This document shows, piece by piece, positions 24,128 through 32,457 of a DNA stretch of 34,924 nt; position 1 is the first letter of the stretch, and each line of letters begins with the position of its first letter. A program made the position numbers and the translations under genes. The stretch spans positions 1 through 34,924 of the forward strand of contig CAJUSH010000026.1 of the NCBI GenBank assembly GCA_910589045.1. Direction: 5' to 3'. The notes beneath the pieces were generated by a model. That model had not been told where the DNA came from and ran no database searches. It saw only the letters and a list, made by a program, of their open reading frames with translations. The stretch is from an uncultured Eubacterium sp. (GTDB lineage Bacteria > Bacillota_A > Clostridia > Lachnospirales > Lachnospiraceae).

Positions 24128-25258
24128 ATGAAGGATTTACAGGAAATCAGAAAAGATATTGACGCGATCGACAGTCAGATCGTGGAGCTGTATCAGTCAC
24201 GCATGAAGCTGACTGCGGATGTGGCTGCGGAAAAAATTTCTACCGGAAAGCAGGTGCTCGACCGGGAACGGGAGAAGAGCAAGCTCGCTTTGCTTGAATC
24301 CCTTGCGGACTCGGATACGACAAAGCACGGCCTGCGTGAGCTGTTCGAGCAGATCATGTCCACGAGCCGCAAGAGGCAGTACCAGCTCATGACGGAGAAG
24401 GGACGGGTGGCGGATTTCGGCTTTACGGAAATTCCCGCGCTGCAGATTGAGGGTGCGCGTGTCGTTTACCAGGGCGTGGAGGGCGCCTATGCGCAGCTTG
24501 CGCTGGAGGCGTATTTCGGGAAGGAAGTCAGCCGCTTCCATGTGGATACCTGGCGTGCCGCGATGGAGGCGTTAAAGGGCGGCGAGGCGGACTATGCGGT
24601 GCTCCCCTTTGAAAATTCCTCCGCGGGCATCGTTTCGGAGAACTATGATCTTTTGAAGGAATACGGATATTATATTGTAGGGGAACAGAAAATAAAGGTC
24701 AATCACTGCATTTTAGGCGTGGAGGGCGCAAGCTTAAGCAGTATCCGCAAAGTTTATTCGCATCCCCAGGCGCTGGCGCAGTGCGCAAAGATATTGGATG
24801 CGCATCCCGGATGGGAGCAGATCCCGATGCAGAACACGGCGGTTGCCGCGAAAAAGGTACAGGATGAGGCGGATATCACCCAGGCTGCCATTGCAAGCAG
24901 TGCGACCAGTGAGCTTTACGGACTTCATATTTTATCTGAAGGTGTTCAGGATAACCGCTTAAACGAGACGCGCTTTATTATCGTGTCGAAAAAAAGCGAG
25001 TATGTGGCGGGTGCCGGGAAGATCAGCATCTGTGTGCAGCTCATGCATGAGGCCGGTTCCCTCTACCATGCACTCAGTCACTTCATTTATAACGGACTGA
25101 ACATGACGCGCATCGAGTCGCGGCCCATTCCCGGGCGCAACTGGCAGCACCAGTTTTTTATCGATTTTGACGGAAACCTTGAGGACGGTGCAGTGCACAA
25201 CGCGCTGCTCGGATTAAAGGAAGAAACGTTGGATTTAAAGGTATTTGGGAATTACTAG
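24128..25258 (+). CDS. pheA: bifunctional chorismate mutase / prephenate dehydratase
   Basis: The protein turns chorismate to prephenate and then to phenylpyruvate, the phenylalanine branch of aromatic synthesis. Of 376 residues, 1-90 are an AroQ chorismate mutase (LQEIRKDIDAIDSQIVELY, LDREREKSKL). Residues about 110-290 are the dehydratase (GVEGAYAQLALEAYFG, VLPFENSSAGIVSENYDLL, and NETRFIIV with the catalytic Thr). Residues 297-376 are an ACT domain for Phe feedback (HEAGSLYHALSHFIYNGLNM, IESRPIPGRNWQHQFFIDF). ATG 24128 is 14 bases after AAGGAGG, which is long but no better start exists. No T-box leader was seen in the 125-base upstream gap. The ppx gene follows after 60 bases. Confidence 0.95.
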   Translation: MKDLQEIRKDIDAIDSQIVELYQSRMKLTADVAAEKISTGKQVLDREREKSKLALLESLADSDTTKHGLRELFEQIMSTSRKRQYQLMTEKGRVADFGFTEIPALQIEGARVVYQGVEGAYAQLALEAYFGKEVSRFHVDTWRAAMEALKGGEADYAVLPFENSSAGIVSENYDLLKEYGYYIVGEQKIKVNHCILGVEGASLSSIRKVYSHPQALAQCAKILDAHPGWEQIPMQNTAVAAKKVQDEADITQAAIASSATSELYGLHILSEGVQDNRLNETRFIIVSKKSEYVAGAGKISICVQLMHEAGSLYHALSHFIYNGLNMTRIESRPIPGRNWQHQFFIDFDGNLEDGAVHNALLGLKEETLDLKVFGNY

Positions 25259-25318
25259 CAGCTGTCCGGGAGCCGTGCGGGGCAGCTGGTAAAAACAGGA
25301 AAAGGAGATGTGACACAT

Positions 25319-26854
25319 ATGGGAGTAACCACATTTGCTGCAATTTATATTGGCTCCTATGAGGTGAGCCTGAAGGTGTTCGAGATTTCGGGGAAGAAGC
25401 ATGTCCGCACCGTTGATTTTGTCCGTAGCCGCGTGGAGCTTGGCAAGGATGCGTTCCATGGCCAGCCAATCGGCTATGAGCTGGTGGACGGTATTTGTGA
25501 CGTGCTGCACGAGTTTTCCCGCATCATGGAGGGCTACCGGGTTGACGATTTCAAGGCTTATTCCGGCCCGGTGCTTTTAAATGCCTCGAACTGCCTGTTT
25601 ATTCTGGATCAGATCGAACGGCGCACCGGCATACGGGTCAGCCTTCTTGATAACTCGGAGCACCGGTTTTTATCATACAAATGTGTCTCCTCCAAGGCGG
25701 AGTTCGGCCGTATGATCCAGGAGAGCGCCGCGGTCGTAAACGTGGGCGGCGGCGAGCTGCAGATCACGCTTTTCGTCCACGGGGAGGTGCTTACGACCCA
25801 GCACCTGGTGCTCGGGACGATGCGCCTGGCACAGCTCTTTGCGGACACGAATGTGTGTCTGGATCATGCAAAGCGGCAGATGAAGGAGCTGGTGGACAAA
25901 GAGATGGAGGTCTTTAAGGCGCAGTATTACCAGAACCGCACGATCAAGTACTTGATCTTAACCGGGGATTACAGCCTTGAGGTTATGCGCCGCATGGACA
26001 AAAATCTGGATAATACGACTGTGGACGCGCGCAAGTTTTCCGGCTACTTGAAGCGCCTGGAAAAGAAGGAGAGTGCACAGATTGCGGAGGCGTTAAACTT
26101 GTCCGACGAGACGGACGCGCTGATCGTGCCCTCGCTGATTTTGTACCGGCGCATCGTGGAGACACTCGCGGCGGATGCAATCTGGGTTCCGGGCATCGAT
26201 ATCAGCGACGGCATTGTGTATGATTATGCACTTGCACACCGGTATATGAAGCCGGTACATGATTTTGACCGGGATATTATCTCCGCCGCAAATTCCCTCT
26301 CCAAACGTTACATGAGCTATTCCCCGCATATCGACGCGCTTGTGGAAATGAGCAGCCTGATCTACGACGCGATGAAAAAGGTGCACGGGATGGGAAAGCG
26401 GGAGAAGCTGCTATTACAGACGGCCGCGATTCTGCATGACTGCGGAAAGTACGTGAGCTTTGCCAACGCGCCGGAGTGTGCCTACGATATCATTTTATCC
26501 TCGGAGATCATGGGGCTTTCCTACCGGGACCGTGTCATCGTGGCAAGCATCGTCAAGTACAATACCTATCTGCTGGATGACTATGATGAGGTCAGCGACG
26601 TGCTGGATCGGGAGGGGTATTTGACAGTTGCAAAATGCGCGGCGATCCTGCGGGTCGCAAACGCGATGGACCGCAGCCACAAGCAGAAGTTCAAGAACGT
26701 GCGTGCGGCGTTAAAGGGAAAGCAGCTCATTATCTCCATTGAGACGGCGGACGGCATGATGCTGGAAAAGACCATGTTTGGCGCAAAGGCGGGCATGTTC
26801 GAGGAGGTATTCAGCATCAAGCCCGTAATACGGGAAAAGAAAATTTATTCCTAG
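25319..26854 (+). CDS. ppx: Ppx/GppA-type phosphatase with C-terminal HD domain
   Basis: Ppx/GppA enzymes release phosphate from the ends of polyphosphate or from pppGpp. The 511-residue protein has the actin/hexokinase-like fold in its first 300 residues (FAAIYIGSYEVSLKVFEI, LLNASNCLFILDQIERRTG, AAVVNVGGGELQITLFVHGE, VLGTMRLAQLF). The C-terminal half has an HD-type helical domain: LLLQTAAILHDCGKYVSF with H373-D374. It lies 55 bases before ppk1, so the polyphosphate-making and -breaking enzymes are paired. Start: ATG 25319 with AGGAG 11 bases upstream; GTG at 25310 is only 2 bases from it. The phosphate-loop residues differ from classical DIGSNS (YIGSYE), so substrate preference is uncertain. 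Confidence 0.85.
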   Translation: MGVTTFAAIYIGSYEVSLKVFEISGKKHVRTVDFVRSRVELGKDAFHGQPIGYELVDGICDVLHEFSRIMEGYRVDDFKAYSGPVLLNASNCLFILDQIERRTGIRVSLLDNSEHRFLSYKCVSSKAEFGRMIQESAAVVNVGGGELQITLFVHGEVLTTQHLVLGTMRLAQLFADTNVCLDHAKRQMKELVDKEMEVFKAQYYQNRTIKYLILTGDYSLEVMRRMDKNLDNTTVDARKFSGYLKRLEKKESAQIAEALNLSDETDALIVPSLILYRRIVETLAADAIWVPGIDISDGIVYDYALAHRYMKPVHDFDRDIISAANSLSKRYMSYSPHIDALVEMSSLIYDAMKKVHGMGKREKLLLQTAAILHDCGKYVSFANAPECAYDIILSSEIMGLSYRDRVIVASIVKYNTYLLDDYDEVSDVLDREGYLTVAKCAAILRVANAMDRSHKQKFKNVRAALKGKQLIISIETADGMMLEKTMFGAKAGMFEEVFSIKPVIREKKIYS

Positions 26855-26909
26855 CTGGCGGATTCCTTTACAGCTAAATTTATTTATTAAAAATCAGGGT
26901 GGTGTGCAT

Positions 26910-29048
26910 ATGGAAAAAGAGAATGTTATTGATTATGCAAGTGCAAAATATTATGAAAACCGTGAGTTAAGCTGGCTCAAATTTAATCACCGGGTACTGG
27001 GTGAGGCGCGGGACAAATCGATCCCGCTTCTGGAGCGTGCGAAGTTTGTCAGCATCACCTCCTCCAACCTGGACGAATTTTTTATGGTGCGCGTAGCGTC
27101 CTTAAAGGATATGGTACATGCGAAGTACAAAAAACCGGATATTGCGGGTCTGACCGCAGGCCAGCAGCTGGAGCAGATCAATCTGGCAACCAGGGAGCTT
27201 GTGGACGTACAGTATTCGACCTACAACCGCTCGCTGCTGCCGATGCTTCGTGCCCAGGGCATCTATGTTTATGACCGCATGGAGGATCTGAGCGAGGCGC
27301 AGGTGAAATCGGCGGAGCGCTACTTTGAGGAGGTCGTTTACCCGGTGCTCACCCCTATGGCGGTGGATGCGTCGCGGCCGTTCCCTCTCATCCGCAATAA
27401 GTCGTTAAATATTGGGGCCCTGATCCGCAACAAGGAGAAGGAGAACGTTTTTGCAACGGTCCAGGTTCCTTCTGTCCTGCCGCGGCTGGTTCCCCTTCCT
27501 GCGGAGGAGGAGGGGCACGATGCCTTTGTTCTGCTTGAGCAGCTCATCATGCATCAGATCGGCAGCCTGTTTTCCAACTATGAGGTGCGCTGTACCTCAC
27601 CGTACCGGATTATGCGGAATGCGGATCTTCCCATCGACGAGGATGAGGCGAACGATCTGTTAAAGGAGATTGAAAAGCAGTTAAAGAAGCGCCAGTGGGG
27701 CGAGGTCATCCGTCTGGAGGTGGACGACGGGATTGACAAGGAGCTGCTTGGCATATTAAAGAAGGAGCTTGAGACTGCGGGGGAGGATGTGTTCAAGATC
27801 AACGGCCCTCTGGACCTGACCTTCCTCATGAAGCTCTACGGCCTTGAGGGCAGGGATGAGCTGCGCTATGCGCCCTACCAGCCGGTGAAGGTACCGGAGC
27901 TCATCGGCGAGAGCAGCATTTTTGACGCCATCAAAAAAGGGGATATCCTGCTGCATCACCCCTACCAGAGCTTCCAGCCGGTGGTGGATTTTATCCGGCA
28001 GGCGGCAAATGACCCGGACGTGCTGGCCATCAAGCAGACGCTCTACCGCGTGAGCGGCAATTCGCCGATCATCGCTTCCCTGGCCCATGCGGCGGAAAAC
28101 GGCAAGCAGGTCACGGTTCTGGTGGAGCTAAAGGCGCGTTTTGACGAGGAGCACAATATCGTGTGGGCGAAGAAGCTGGAAAAGGCGGGCTGTCATGTCA
28201 TTTACGGTCTGGTGGGCTTAAAAACCCACAGCAAGATCGCCCTTGTGGTGCGCAAGGAGGAGGACGGTATCTGCCGCTACGTGCATCTGGGCACCGGAAA
28301 CTACAACGATTCCACGGCGAAGCTCTACACCGACTGCGGGATCTTTACCTGCTCCGAGGCCATCGGAGAGGATGCGACGGCGGTGTTCAACATGCTTTCC
28401 GGCTACTCGGAGCCTTTGAGCTGGAACCATCTGGTGGTGGCACCCATCTGGCTCCGGAAGAAATTTGTAAAGCTGATCCGGCGTGAGACGCGCCATGCCC
28501 TGGACGGCAGGGAGGCACGGATCCAGGCAAAGATGAACTCCCTGTGCGACCCTGAGATCATCGCGGCGCTCTATGAGGCGAGTGCTGCGGGTGTCAAGAT
28601 CGACCTGATCGTGCGCGGCATCTGCTGTCTGCGGGCCGGTCTGCCGGATGTCAGCGAAAATATACATGTGCGTTCCATTGTAGGCAATTTTCTGGAGCAC
28701 AGCCGCATTTTTTATTTTTACAATAACGGCAATGAGGAGTACTATATGGGAAGTGCGGACTGGATGCCGCGAAACCTCGACCGGCGCGTGGAGATTCTTT
28801 TCCCGGTGCTCGATCGGGAGCTGCAGAAAAAGGTGCGGCACATTTTAAGCGTCGAGCTGGAGGACAACACGAAGGCGCATCTTCTGATGCCGGACGGCGC
28901 GTACATCAAGCCGGACAAGCGGGGTAAGGTGCTGGTTAATTCCCAGAACCGGTTTTGTGCGGATGCGGCTGCGGTACTGCCTGCGGAGGAGAATATTTTT
29001 AAGGAGCGGGTATTTATTCCCGCAGAGCCTGTGAAAGACGAGGAATGA
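26910..29048 (+). CDS. ppk1: polyphosphate kinase 1
   Basis: PPK1 builds inorganic polyphosphate from ATP at the membrane, through a phosphohistidine. The 712-residue length is normal. The N-terminal motif is ENRELSWLKFNHRVLGEA and NLDEFFMVRVASL. The catalytic core has HHPYQSFQPVVDFI, LYRVSGNSPIIASL and the autophosphorylated His440 in THSKIALVVR. The second conserved His is H597 in LEHSRIFYF. YVHLGTGNYN and LDRRVEILFPV are also seen. ATG 26910 is preceded by AGGGTGGTG; GTG 26904 is a less likely start. The Cof-type HAD gene starts 2 bases after the stop, so the genes are co-translated. Confidence 0.97.
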   Translation: MEKENVIDYASAKYYENRELSWLKFNHRVLGEARDKSIPLLERAKFVSITSSNLDEFFMVRVASLKDMVHAKYKKPDIAGLTAGQQLEQINLATRELVDVQYSTYNRSLLPMLRAQGIYVYDRMEDLSEAQVKSAERYFEEVVYPVLTPMAVDASRPFPLIRNKSLNIGALIRNKEKENVFATVQVPSVLPRLVPLPAEEEGHDAFVLLEQLIMHQIGSLFSNYEVRCTSPYRIMRNADLPIDEDEANDLLKEIEKQLKKRQWGEVIRLEVDDGIDKELLGILKKELETAGEDVFKINGPLDLTFLMKLYGLEGRDELRYAPYQPVKVPELIGESSIFDAIKKGDILLHHPYQSFQPVVDFIRQAANDPDVLAIKQTLYRVSGNSPIIASLAHAAENGKQVTVLVELKARFDEEHNIVWAKKLEKAGCHVIYGLVGLKTHSKIALVVRKEEDGICRYVHLGTGNYNDSTAKLYTDCGIFTCSEAIGEDATAVFNMLSGYSEPLSWNHLVVAPIWLRKKFVKLIRRETRHALDGREARIQAKMNSLCDPEIIAALYEASAAGVKIDLIVRGICCLRAGLPDVSENIHVRSIVGNFLEHSRIFYFYNNGNEEYYMGSADWMPRNLDRRVEILFPVLDRELQKKVRHILSVELEDNTKAHLLMPDGAYIKPDKRGKVLVNSQNRFCADAAAVLPAEENIFKERVFIPAEPVKDEE

Positions 29049-29049
29049 C

Positions 29050-29862
29050 ATGAAAAAGATTATTTTTTCCGATCTGGACGGAACCCTGCTCACTGATGAC
29101 AAGCAGATTTCACCCGGCAACCGGGAGGCGATCCGGGCCATGACGGAGGCGGGACACTCCTTTGTGATTGCAACCGGAAGACCCTTTGAGAGTGCCCTTA
29201 AGATCAGCAGTGAGCTGGGCTTAAACGGTGAGGGCTGTTATATCGTTTCCTACAACGGCAGCCATGTCTATGACTGCTGCCGCAGGCGGGCGCTTCTGGA
29301 CAAAAGGCTTTCGATGGAAACCGTGCGGGAGCTGTTTGGCTTTGCGTGGTCCGCGGGGCTTTATGTGCAGACCTATCAGAATGGGGAGATCCTGACGCGG
29401 GCGCGGACGGAGGAGCTTGATTTTTACGAGCGGAACACGAACCTTCCGGGATGTCCAAGGGAGGACGTGTTAGACTATCTCACCAGGGAGCCGAACAAGG
29501 TGATCGTTATCGATCTGCATGACCATGAGCGTCTTGTGCGCTTTAAAAAGGAGCACGAGGAGTGGGCGAAGGGGAAGTGCAGGCTGATCTTTTCCAATGC
29601 AAGATATCTGGAGGTGATCGCGGAAGGCGTGTCCAAGCAGACGGGAATTGAGTTTCTGACGGATTATCTTGGCGTGGATCAGAAGGATGTGATCGCGGCA
29701 GGGGACGAGGCCAACGATATCGAGATGATCCGCGCGGCGGGCATCGGCGTCGCCGTGCACAATGCCAGCCCTGCCGTAAAGGAGGCGGCCGATTATGTGA
29801 CGCGCCTTTCCAACAACGAGGATGCCATTGCGGAGGTCGTCGAACGATTTTGTAAGTCATAG
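29050..29862 (+). CDS. Cof-type HAD-IIB family phosphatase
   Basis: The 270-residue protein is a cytoplasmic HAD-superfamily hydrolase of the Cof/YbiV type, which act on sugar phosphates, flavin precursors and similar compounds. Motif I is FSDLDGTLL (D8 nucleophile, D10 acid/base), motif II VIATGRPFESA, motif III Lys about 190-200, and motif IV GDEANDIEMIRAAGIGVAVH. The C2 cap lies between about 80 and 185. It starts 2 bases after ppk1 stops and ends at a bidirectional terminator. The substrate cannot be predicted from sequence. Its co-translation with ppk1 suggests phosphate metabolism. Confidence 0.93.
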   Translation: MKKIIFSDLDGTLLTDDKQISPGNREAIRAMTEAGHSFVIATGRPFESALKISSELGLNGEGCYIVSYNGSHVYDCCRRRALLDKRLSMETVRELFGFAWSAGLYVQTYQNGEILTRARTEELDFYERNTNLPGCPREDVLDYLTREPNKVIVIDLHDHERLVRFKKEHEEWAKGKCRLIFSNARYLEVIAEGVSKQTGIEFLTDYLGVDQKDVIAAGDEANDIEMIRAAGIGVAVHNASPAVKEAADYVTRLSNNEDAIAEVVERFCKS

Positions 29863-29873
29863 AACAGGAAAAC

Positions 29874-29901
29874 AAAAAAGGCGGGAGATACCGCCTTTTT
29901 T
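29874..29901. terminator. bidirectional Rho-independent terminator
   Basis: AAAAAAGGCGG (29874-29884), loop GAGATA, CCGCCTTTTTT (29891-29901). The A and T runs flank a 5-bp G/C stem, so it serves both the plus-strand pheA-ppx-ppk1-HAD genes and the minus-strand PHP gene that ends at 29951. Confidence 0.93.
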
Positions 29902-29950
29902 ATCATAGTTGAAAATTTCCGGATAAAATACAAGCCTTTGCTTTGGCCCG

Positions 29951-30799
29951 TCAGGCCCGTGACTGTTTGATGGCTTCCAAAAAGGAGTAGGGCACATGTA
30001 ATTTCCCGCGGCCGCTGCCAAGTCTGATAGCAGGCTTGTTTGCACCGTGGAAATCGGAGCCGCCGGAGATGAGCAGGCCTTCCTCACGTGCCAGTGCCTT
30101 GTAGTCCTGCTCGTCGGCAGGGGTGTTTTCGGAGTAGACGGCCTCAATGCCTGCAAGCCCGTGCTCCTTCATCTCGGCGATCATGCGTTTTAACTGCGGA
30201 CGCGGCATGTGGTACATGACGGGGTGCGCGAGAATGGGTGTGCCACCGGCTTCTAAAATATAGTCTGCAGCATCCATGGGCGTTACCTTGGGGCGGTCGA
30301 CGTAGCAGCGGCAGCCCTCGCCGATATACTCGCAGAAGGCAGTTTTGATATCGGGAATATACCCCTTGTCCAGCAGATAGCGCGCCACATGCGCCCGGGT
30401 AATCACCGCGTCGGGGAACATTGCCTCCAGTGCCTCCTGTGTGATATCAAAGCCTTCGCTGCGGAGCTTTTCCAGCATATAGATATTTCGGTTGTCACGG
30501 GAATCGCGGAATGCCTCCATGTGCTTTTGCAGGGATTCATTTGTGATATCGATGTAAAGGCCCAGAACATGGATTTCCTTTCCCTCGTATTCGGTGGATA
30601 ATTCCACGCCCGGGATCAGCTCCATGCCGGCTTCCTCTGCGGCTGCCGCGGCTTCGGCAATGCCGTCCGTCGTGTCGTGGTCGGTGAGTGCAAAGGCCGA
30701 AAGCCCTGCTTTTTTTGCTTCCGCAACAAGCTGCGTGGGTGTGCAGGTGCCGTCGGATGCGTTTGAATGAACGTGCAGATCGATAATACGGGTGTCCAT
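29951..30799 (-). CDS. PHP-domain phosphoesterase
   Basis: The 282-residue protein is a stand-alone PHP (polymerase and histidinol phosphatase) domain of the YciV/RNase AM type. Known relatives remove phosphate from 3',5'-nucleoside bisphosphates or trim 5' ends of small RNAs. Metal-binding motifs are IIDLHVHSNASDGT (H9, H11, D16), FALTDHDTTDG, EVHVLGLY-like KEIHVLGLYID and GSDFHGANK near the C-terminus. ATG 30799 is 8 bases after AGGAGG on the minus strand; the in-frame codon 48 bases upstream has no ribosome site. It has its own promoter (30868-30896) and a shared terminator with the HAD gene. Confidence 0.92.
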   Translation of the reverse strand: MDTRIIDLHVHSNASDGTCTPTQLVAEAKKAGLSAFALTDHDTTDGIAEAAAAAEEAGMELIPGVELSTEYEGKEIHVLGLYIDITNESLQKHMEAFRDSRDNRNIYMLEKLRSEGFDITQEALEAMFPDAVITRAHVARYLLDKGYIPDIKTAFCEYIGEGCRCYVDRPKVTPMDAADYILEAGGTPILAHPVMYHMPRPQLKRMIAEMKEHGLAGIEAVYSENTPADEQDYKALAREEGLLISGGSDFHGANKPAIRLGSGRGKLHVPYSFLEAIKQSRA

Positions 30800-30867
30800 A
30801 TGACATACCTCCTGTTGGTGTAATAAGCGTTTGCAGCATTGCCGCAAATGGCGGCATATGCATTCAG

Positions 30868-30896
30868 ATTATAACATATGTGCAGGAGAACCACAA
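30868..30896 (-). promoter_or_regulatory. promoter of the PHP gene
   Basis: On the minus strand, TTGTGG (30896-30891), 17 bases, then TATAAT (30873-30868) preceded by TGT, an extended -10. The -35 is weak but the -10 is consensus. The leader would be about 60 bases. Confidence 0.65.
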
Positions 30897-30944
30897 CGCA
30901 ATGGTTTTAAAATGGTTTTATGCAATTTTTTAACATAAAAAAGC

Positions 30945-30973
30945 TTGACGAACCACATCACATATGTTACATT
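30945..30973 (+). promoter_or_regulatory. promoter of the infC-rpmI-rplT operon
   Basis: TTGACG (30945-30950), 17 bases, TACATT (30968-30973) with an upstream TGT (extended -10). Transcription would start near 30980, about 270 bases before infC. Confidence 0.8.
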
Positions 30974-30979
30974 GAATAA

Positions 30980-31141
30980 GTTGAAAACAGCAAGCAGAGT
31001 ATCCGCTCTCACCTCAGCACAATTGCGTGACTCGGGTTCACAGGTATTCAATGATGGTTACGGCGCGCGGGCATCCGATGTGCGGTGTACCATTTTGAGA
31101 CGAATGGAGCAGTGGATACAGATTGTGTATCCACTTTTTTT
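30980..31141 (+). ncRNA. L20-type ribosomal leader of infC
   Basis: The 160-base transcribed leader before infC has the layout of the Firmicutes L20 leader, in which ribosomal protein L20 (encoded by the third gene) represses its own operon. The conserved-looking stretch CTCACCTCAGCACAATTGCG (31007-31026) is followed by a segment ending in the terminator hairpin at 31111-31141. GTATCCGCT (30999-31007) can pair with AGTGGATAC (31111-31119), the left arm of that terminator, so an antiterminator and terminator compete. The family assignment is from memory of the conserved sequence and gene context. Confidence 0.75.
31111..31141 (+). terminator. attenuator terminator in the infC leader
   Basis: AGTGGATACA (31111-31120) pairs perfectly with TGTATCCACT (31126-31135), loop GATTG, followed by seven Ts. 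It sits upstream of the genes it controls, so it is regulatory. It is the off state of the leader. Confidence 0.92.
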
Positions 31142-31250
31142 ATCGGAAATGCCATATGCGGGAAAGCTTTCTCTGTTTGACGGCACAGGCTTGCTGTGGG
31201 TGAAGCTGTAGTTGAAGTCATGTTTTATTAAAAAATGGAGGTGTAGTGTC

Positions 31251-31757
31251 ATTAGCGAATTGATGATTAACGGACAGATCAGAGATAAAGAGGTTCGTGT
31301 GATTGGAGAAAACGGAGATCAGTTAGGAGTGATGCCAATCCGGGAGGCAATGCGGCTGGCGGATGAGGCAGAATTGGATTTAGTAAAAATCGCGCCTACG
31401 GCGAAGCCGCCCGTATGTAAGATTGTGGATTACGGGAAGTACCGCTATGAGCTTACGCGTAAGGAAAAGGATGCCCGCAAGAAGCAGAAGACAGTGGAGC
31501 TGAAAGAAGTACGTCTTTCTCCGAACATTGATTCCAATGATCTCAATACAAAGATCAGTGCTGCCAGGAAATTTATCGGCAAGGGAAATAAGGTGAAGAT
31601 TACCCTGCGCTTCAGAGGCAGAGAAATGGCACACATGCAGCAGAGCCGTCATATTCTGGACGACATTGCGCAGCAGATGGCTGATATTGCAGTTGTAGAG
31701 AAAGCGCCAAAGCAGGAGGGCAGAAGCCTTGCGATGGTGCTTGGAGAGAAAAAATAA
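31251..31757 (+). CDS. infC: translation initiation factor IF-3 (ATT start)
   Basis: IF-3 keeps the 30S subunit free and checks the start codon and initiator tRNA. The 168 residues hold the N-terminal domain (MINGQIRDKEVRVIGENGDQ, LGVMPIREAMRLADEAELDL) and the C-terminal domain (VKITLRFRGREMAHMQQSR, with the RNA-binding basic face). Start: GGAGGTG (31237-31243) is followed by ATT at 31251 with normal spacing of 9 from GGAGG. The first ATG (31263) is 21 bases away and the TTG at 31260 is 18. IF-3 genes of several bacteria use ATT, which IF-3 itself discriminates against, giving autoregulation. A longer frame to 31212 has no ribosome site. rpmI follows 27 bases on. Confidence 0.9.
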   Translation: MSELMINGQIRDKEVRVIGENGDQLGVMPIREAMRLADEAELDLVKIAPTAKPPVCKIVDYGKYRYELTRKEKDARKKQKTVELKEVRLSPNIDSNDLNTKISAARKFIGKGNKVKITLRFRGREMAHMQQSRHILDDIAQQMADIAVVEKAPKQEGRSLAMVLGEKK

Positions 31758-31784
31758 GAAGAACATTTAAAGGAGGAACTTATT

Positions 31785-31982
31785 ATGCCTAAGATCAAAA
31801 CAAAAAGAGCTGCTGCAAAGCGCTTTACAAAGACCGGAACCGGAAAGTTAAAAAGAAATAAAGCTTATAAGAGCCATATCTTAACCAAGAAATCGACAAA
31901 GCGTAAGAGAAATCTCAGACAGCCTGCTATGACTGATGCAACCAATGTAAAGACAATGAAGAAAATTTTACCTTACCTGTAA
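31785..31982 (+). CDS. rpmI: large ribosomal subunit protein bL35
   Basis: The 65-residue basic protein matches L35 in length and sequence: MPKIKTKRAAAKRFTKTGTG, then KLKRNKAYKSHILTKKSTKRK and a conserved DATNVKTMKKILPYL end. L35 binds 23S rRNA in the large subunit. ATG 31785 follows AAAGGAGGAACTTATT. It is the middle gene of infC-rpmI-rplT, whose order is conserved across Firmicutes, so it falls under control of the upstream L20-type leader. Confidence 0.97.
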   Translation: MPKIKTKRAAAKRFTKTGTGKLKRNKAYKSHILTKKSTKRKRNLRQPAMTDATNVKTMKKILPYL

Positions 31983-32009
31983 GAAGTGTATAGAAGGAGG
32001 AAATAAGAA

Positions 32010-32366
32010 ATGGCAAGAATTAAAGGCGGCTTAAACGCTAAAAAGAAGCATAATCGTGTTTTAAAACTGGCAAAGGGATACAGAGGCGCACGCTCCAAGC
32101 AGTACCGCATCGCAAAGCAATCCGTTATGCGGGCACTCTCCAGCTCCTATGCAGGACGCAAGCAGAGAAAGAGACAGTTCCGTCAGCTGTGGATTGCGCG
32201 TATCAACGCGGCAGCGCGTATCAACGGCTTATCCTACAGCAGATTCATGTACGGCTTAAAGCTGGCAGGTGTTGACATGAACCGCAAGATGCTGGCAGAG
32301 CTGGCAGTGAACGATGCAGAGGGCTTTGCGTCACTGGCAGAGCTTGCAAAGGCAAAGCTTGCATAA
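32010..32366 (+). CDS. rplT: large ribosomal subunit protein bL20
   Basis: The 118-residue protein is L20: MARIKGGLNAKKKHNRVLKL, AKGYRGARSKQYRIAKQSVM and a C-terminal globular half (INGLSYSRFMYGLKLAGVDM, NRKMLAELA). L20 is needed for large-subunit assembly. In Firmicutes it also binds the leader of its own operon and represses it; the structured leader upstream of infC fits that. ATG 32010 follows AGAAGGAGGAAATAAGAA. A bidirectional terminator follows. Confidence 0.97.
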   Translation: MARIKGGLNAKKKHNRVLKLAKGYRGARSKQYRIAKQSVMRALSSSYAGRKQRKRQFRQLWIARINAAARINGLSYSRFMYGLKLAGVDMNRKMLAELAVNDAEGFASLAELAKAKLA

Positions 32367-32387
32367 TCGTCATAGATTTGATCAGTC

Positions 32388-32436
32388 AAAAAAGATGTAT
32401 TCCGCTTTAAAAGAAGCAGCGGATGCATCTTTTTTT
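32388..32436. terminator. bidirectional terminator between rplT and the AraC gene
   Basis: AAAAAAGATG and TCCGCT (32388-32406) pair with AGCGGA and CATCTTTTTTT (32418-32436), with a small internal loop. The A and T runs make it work for both the plus-strand rplT operon and the minus-strand AraC gene that ends at 32458. Confidence 0.88.
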
Positions 32437-32457
32437 CTTGTATGCGTAACGGAAGCA

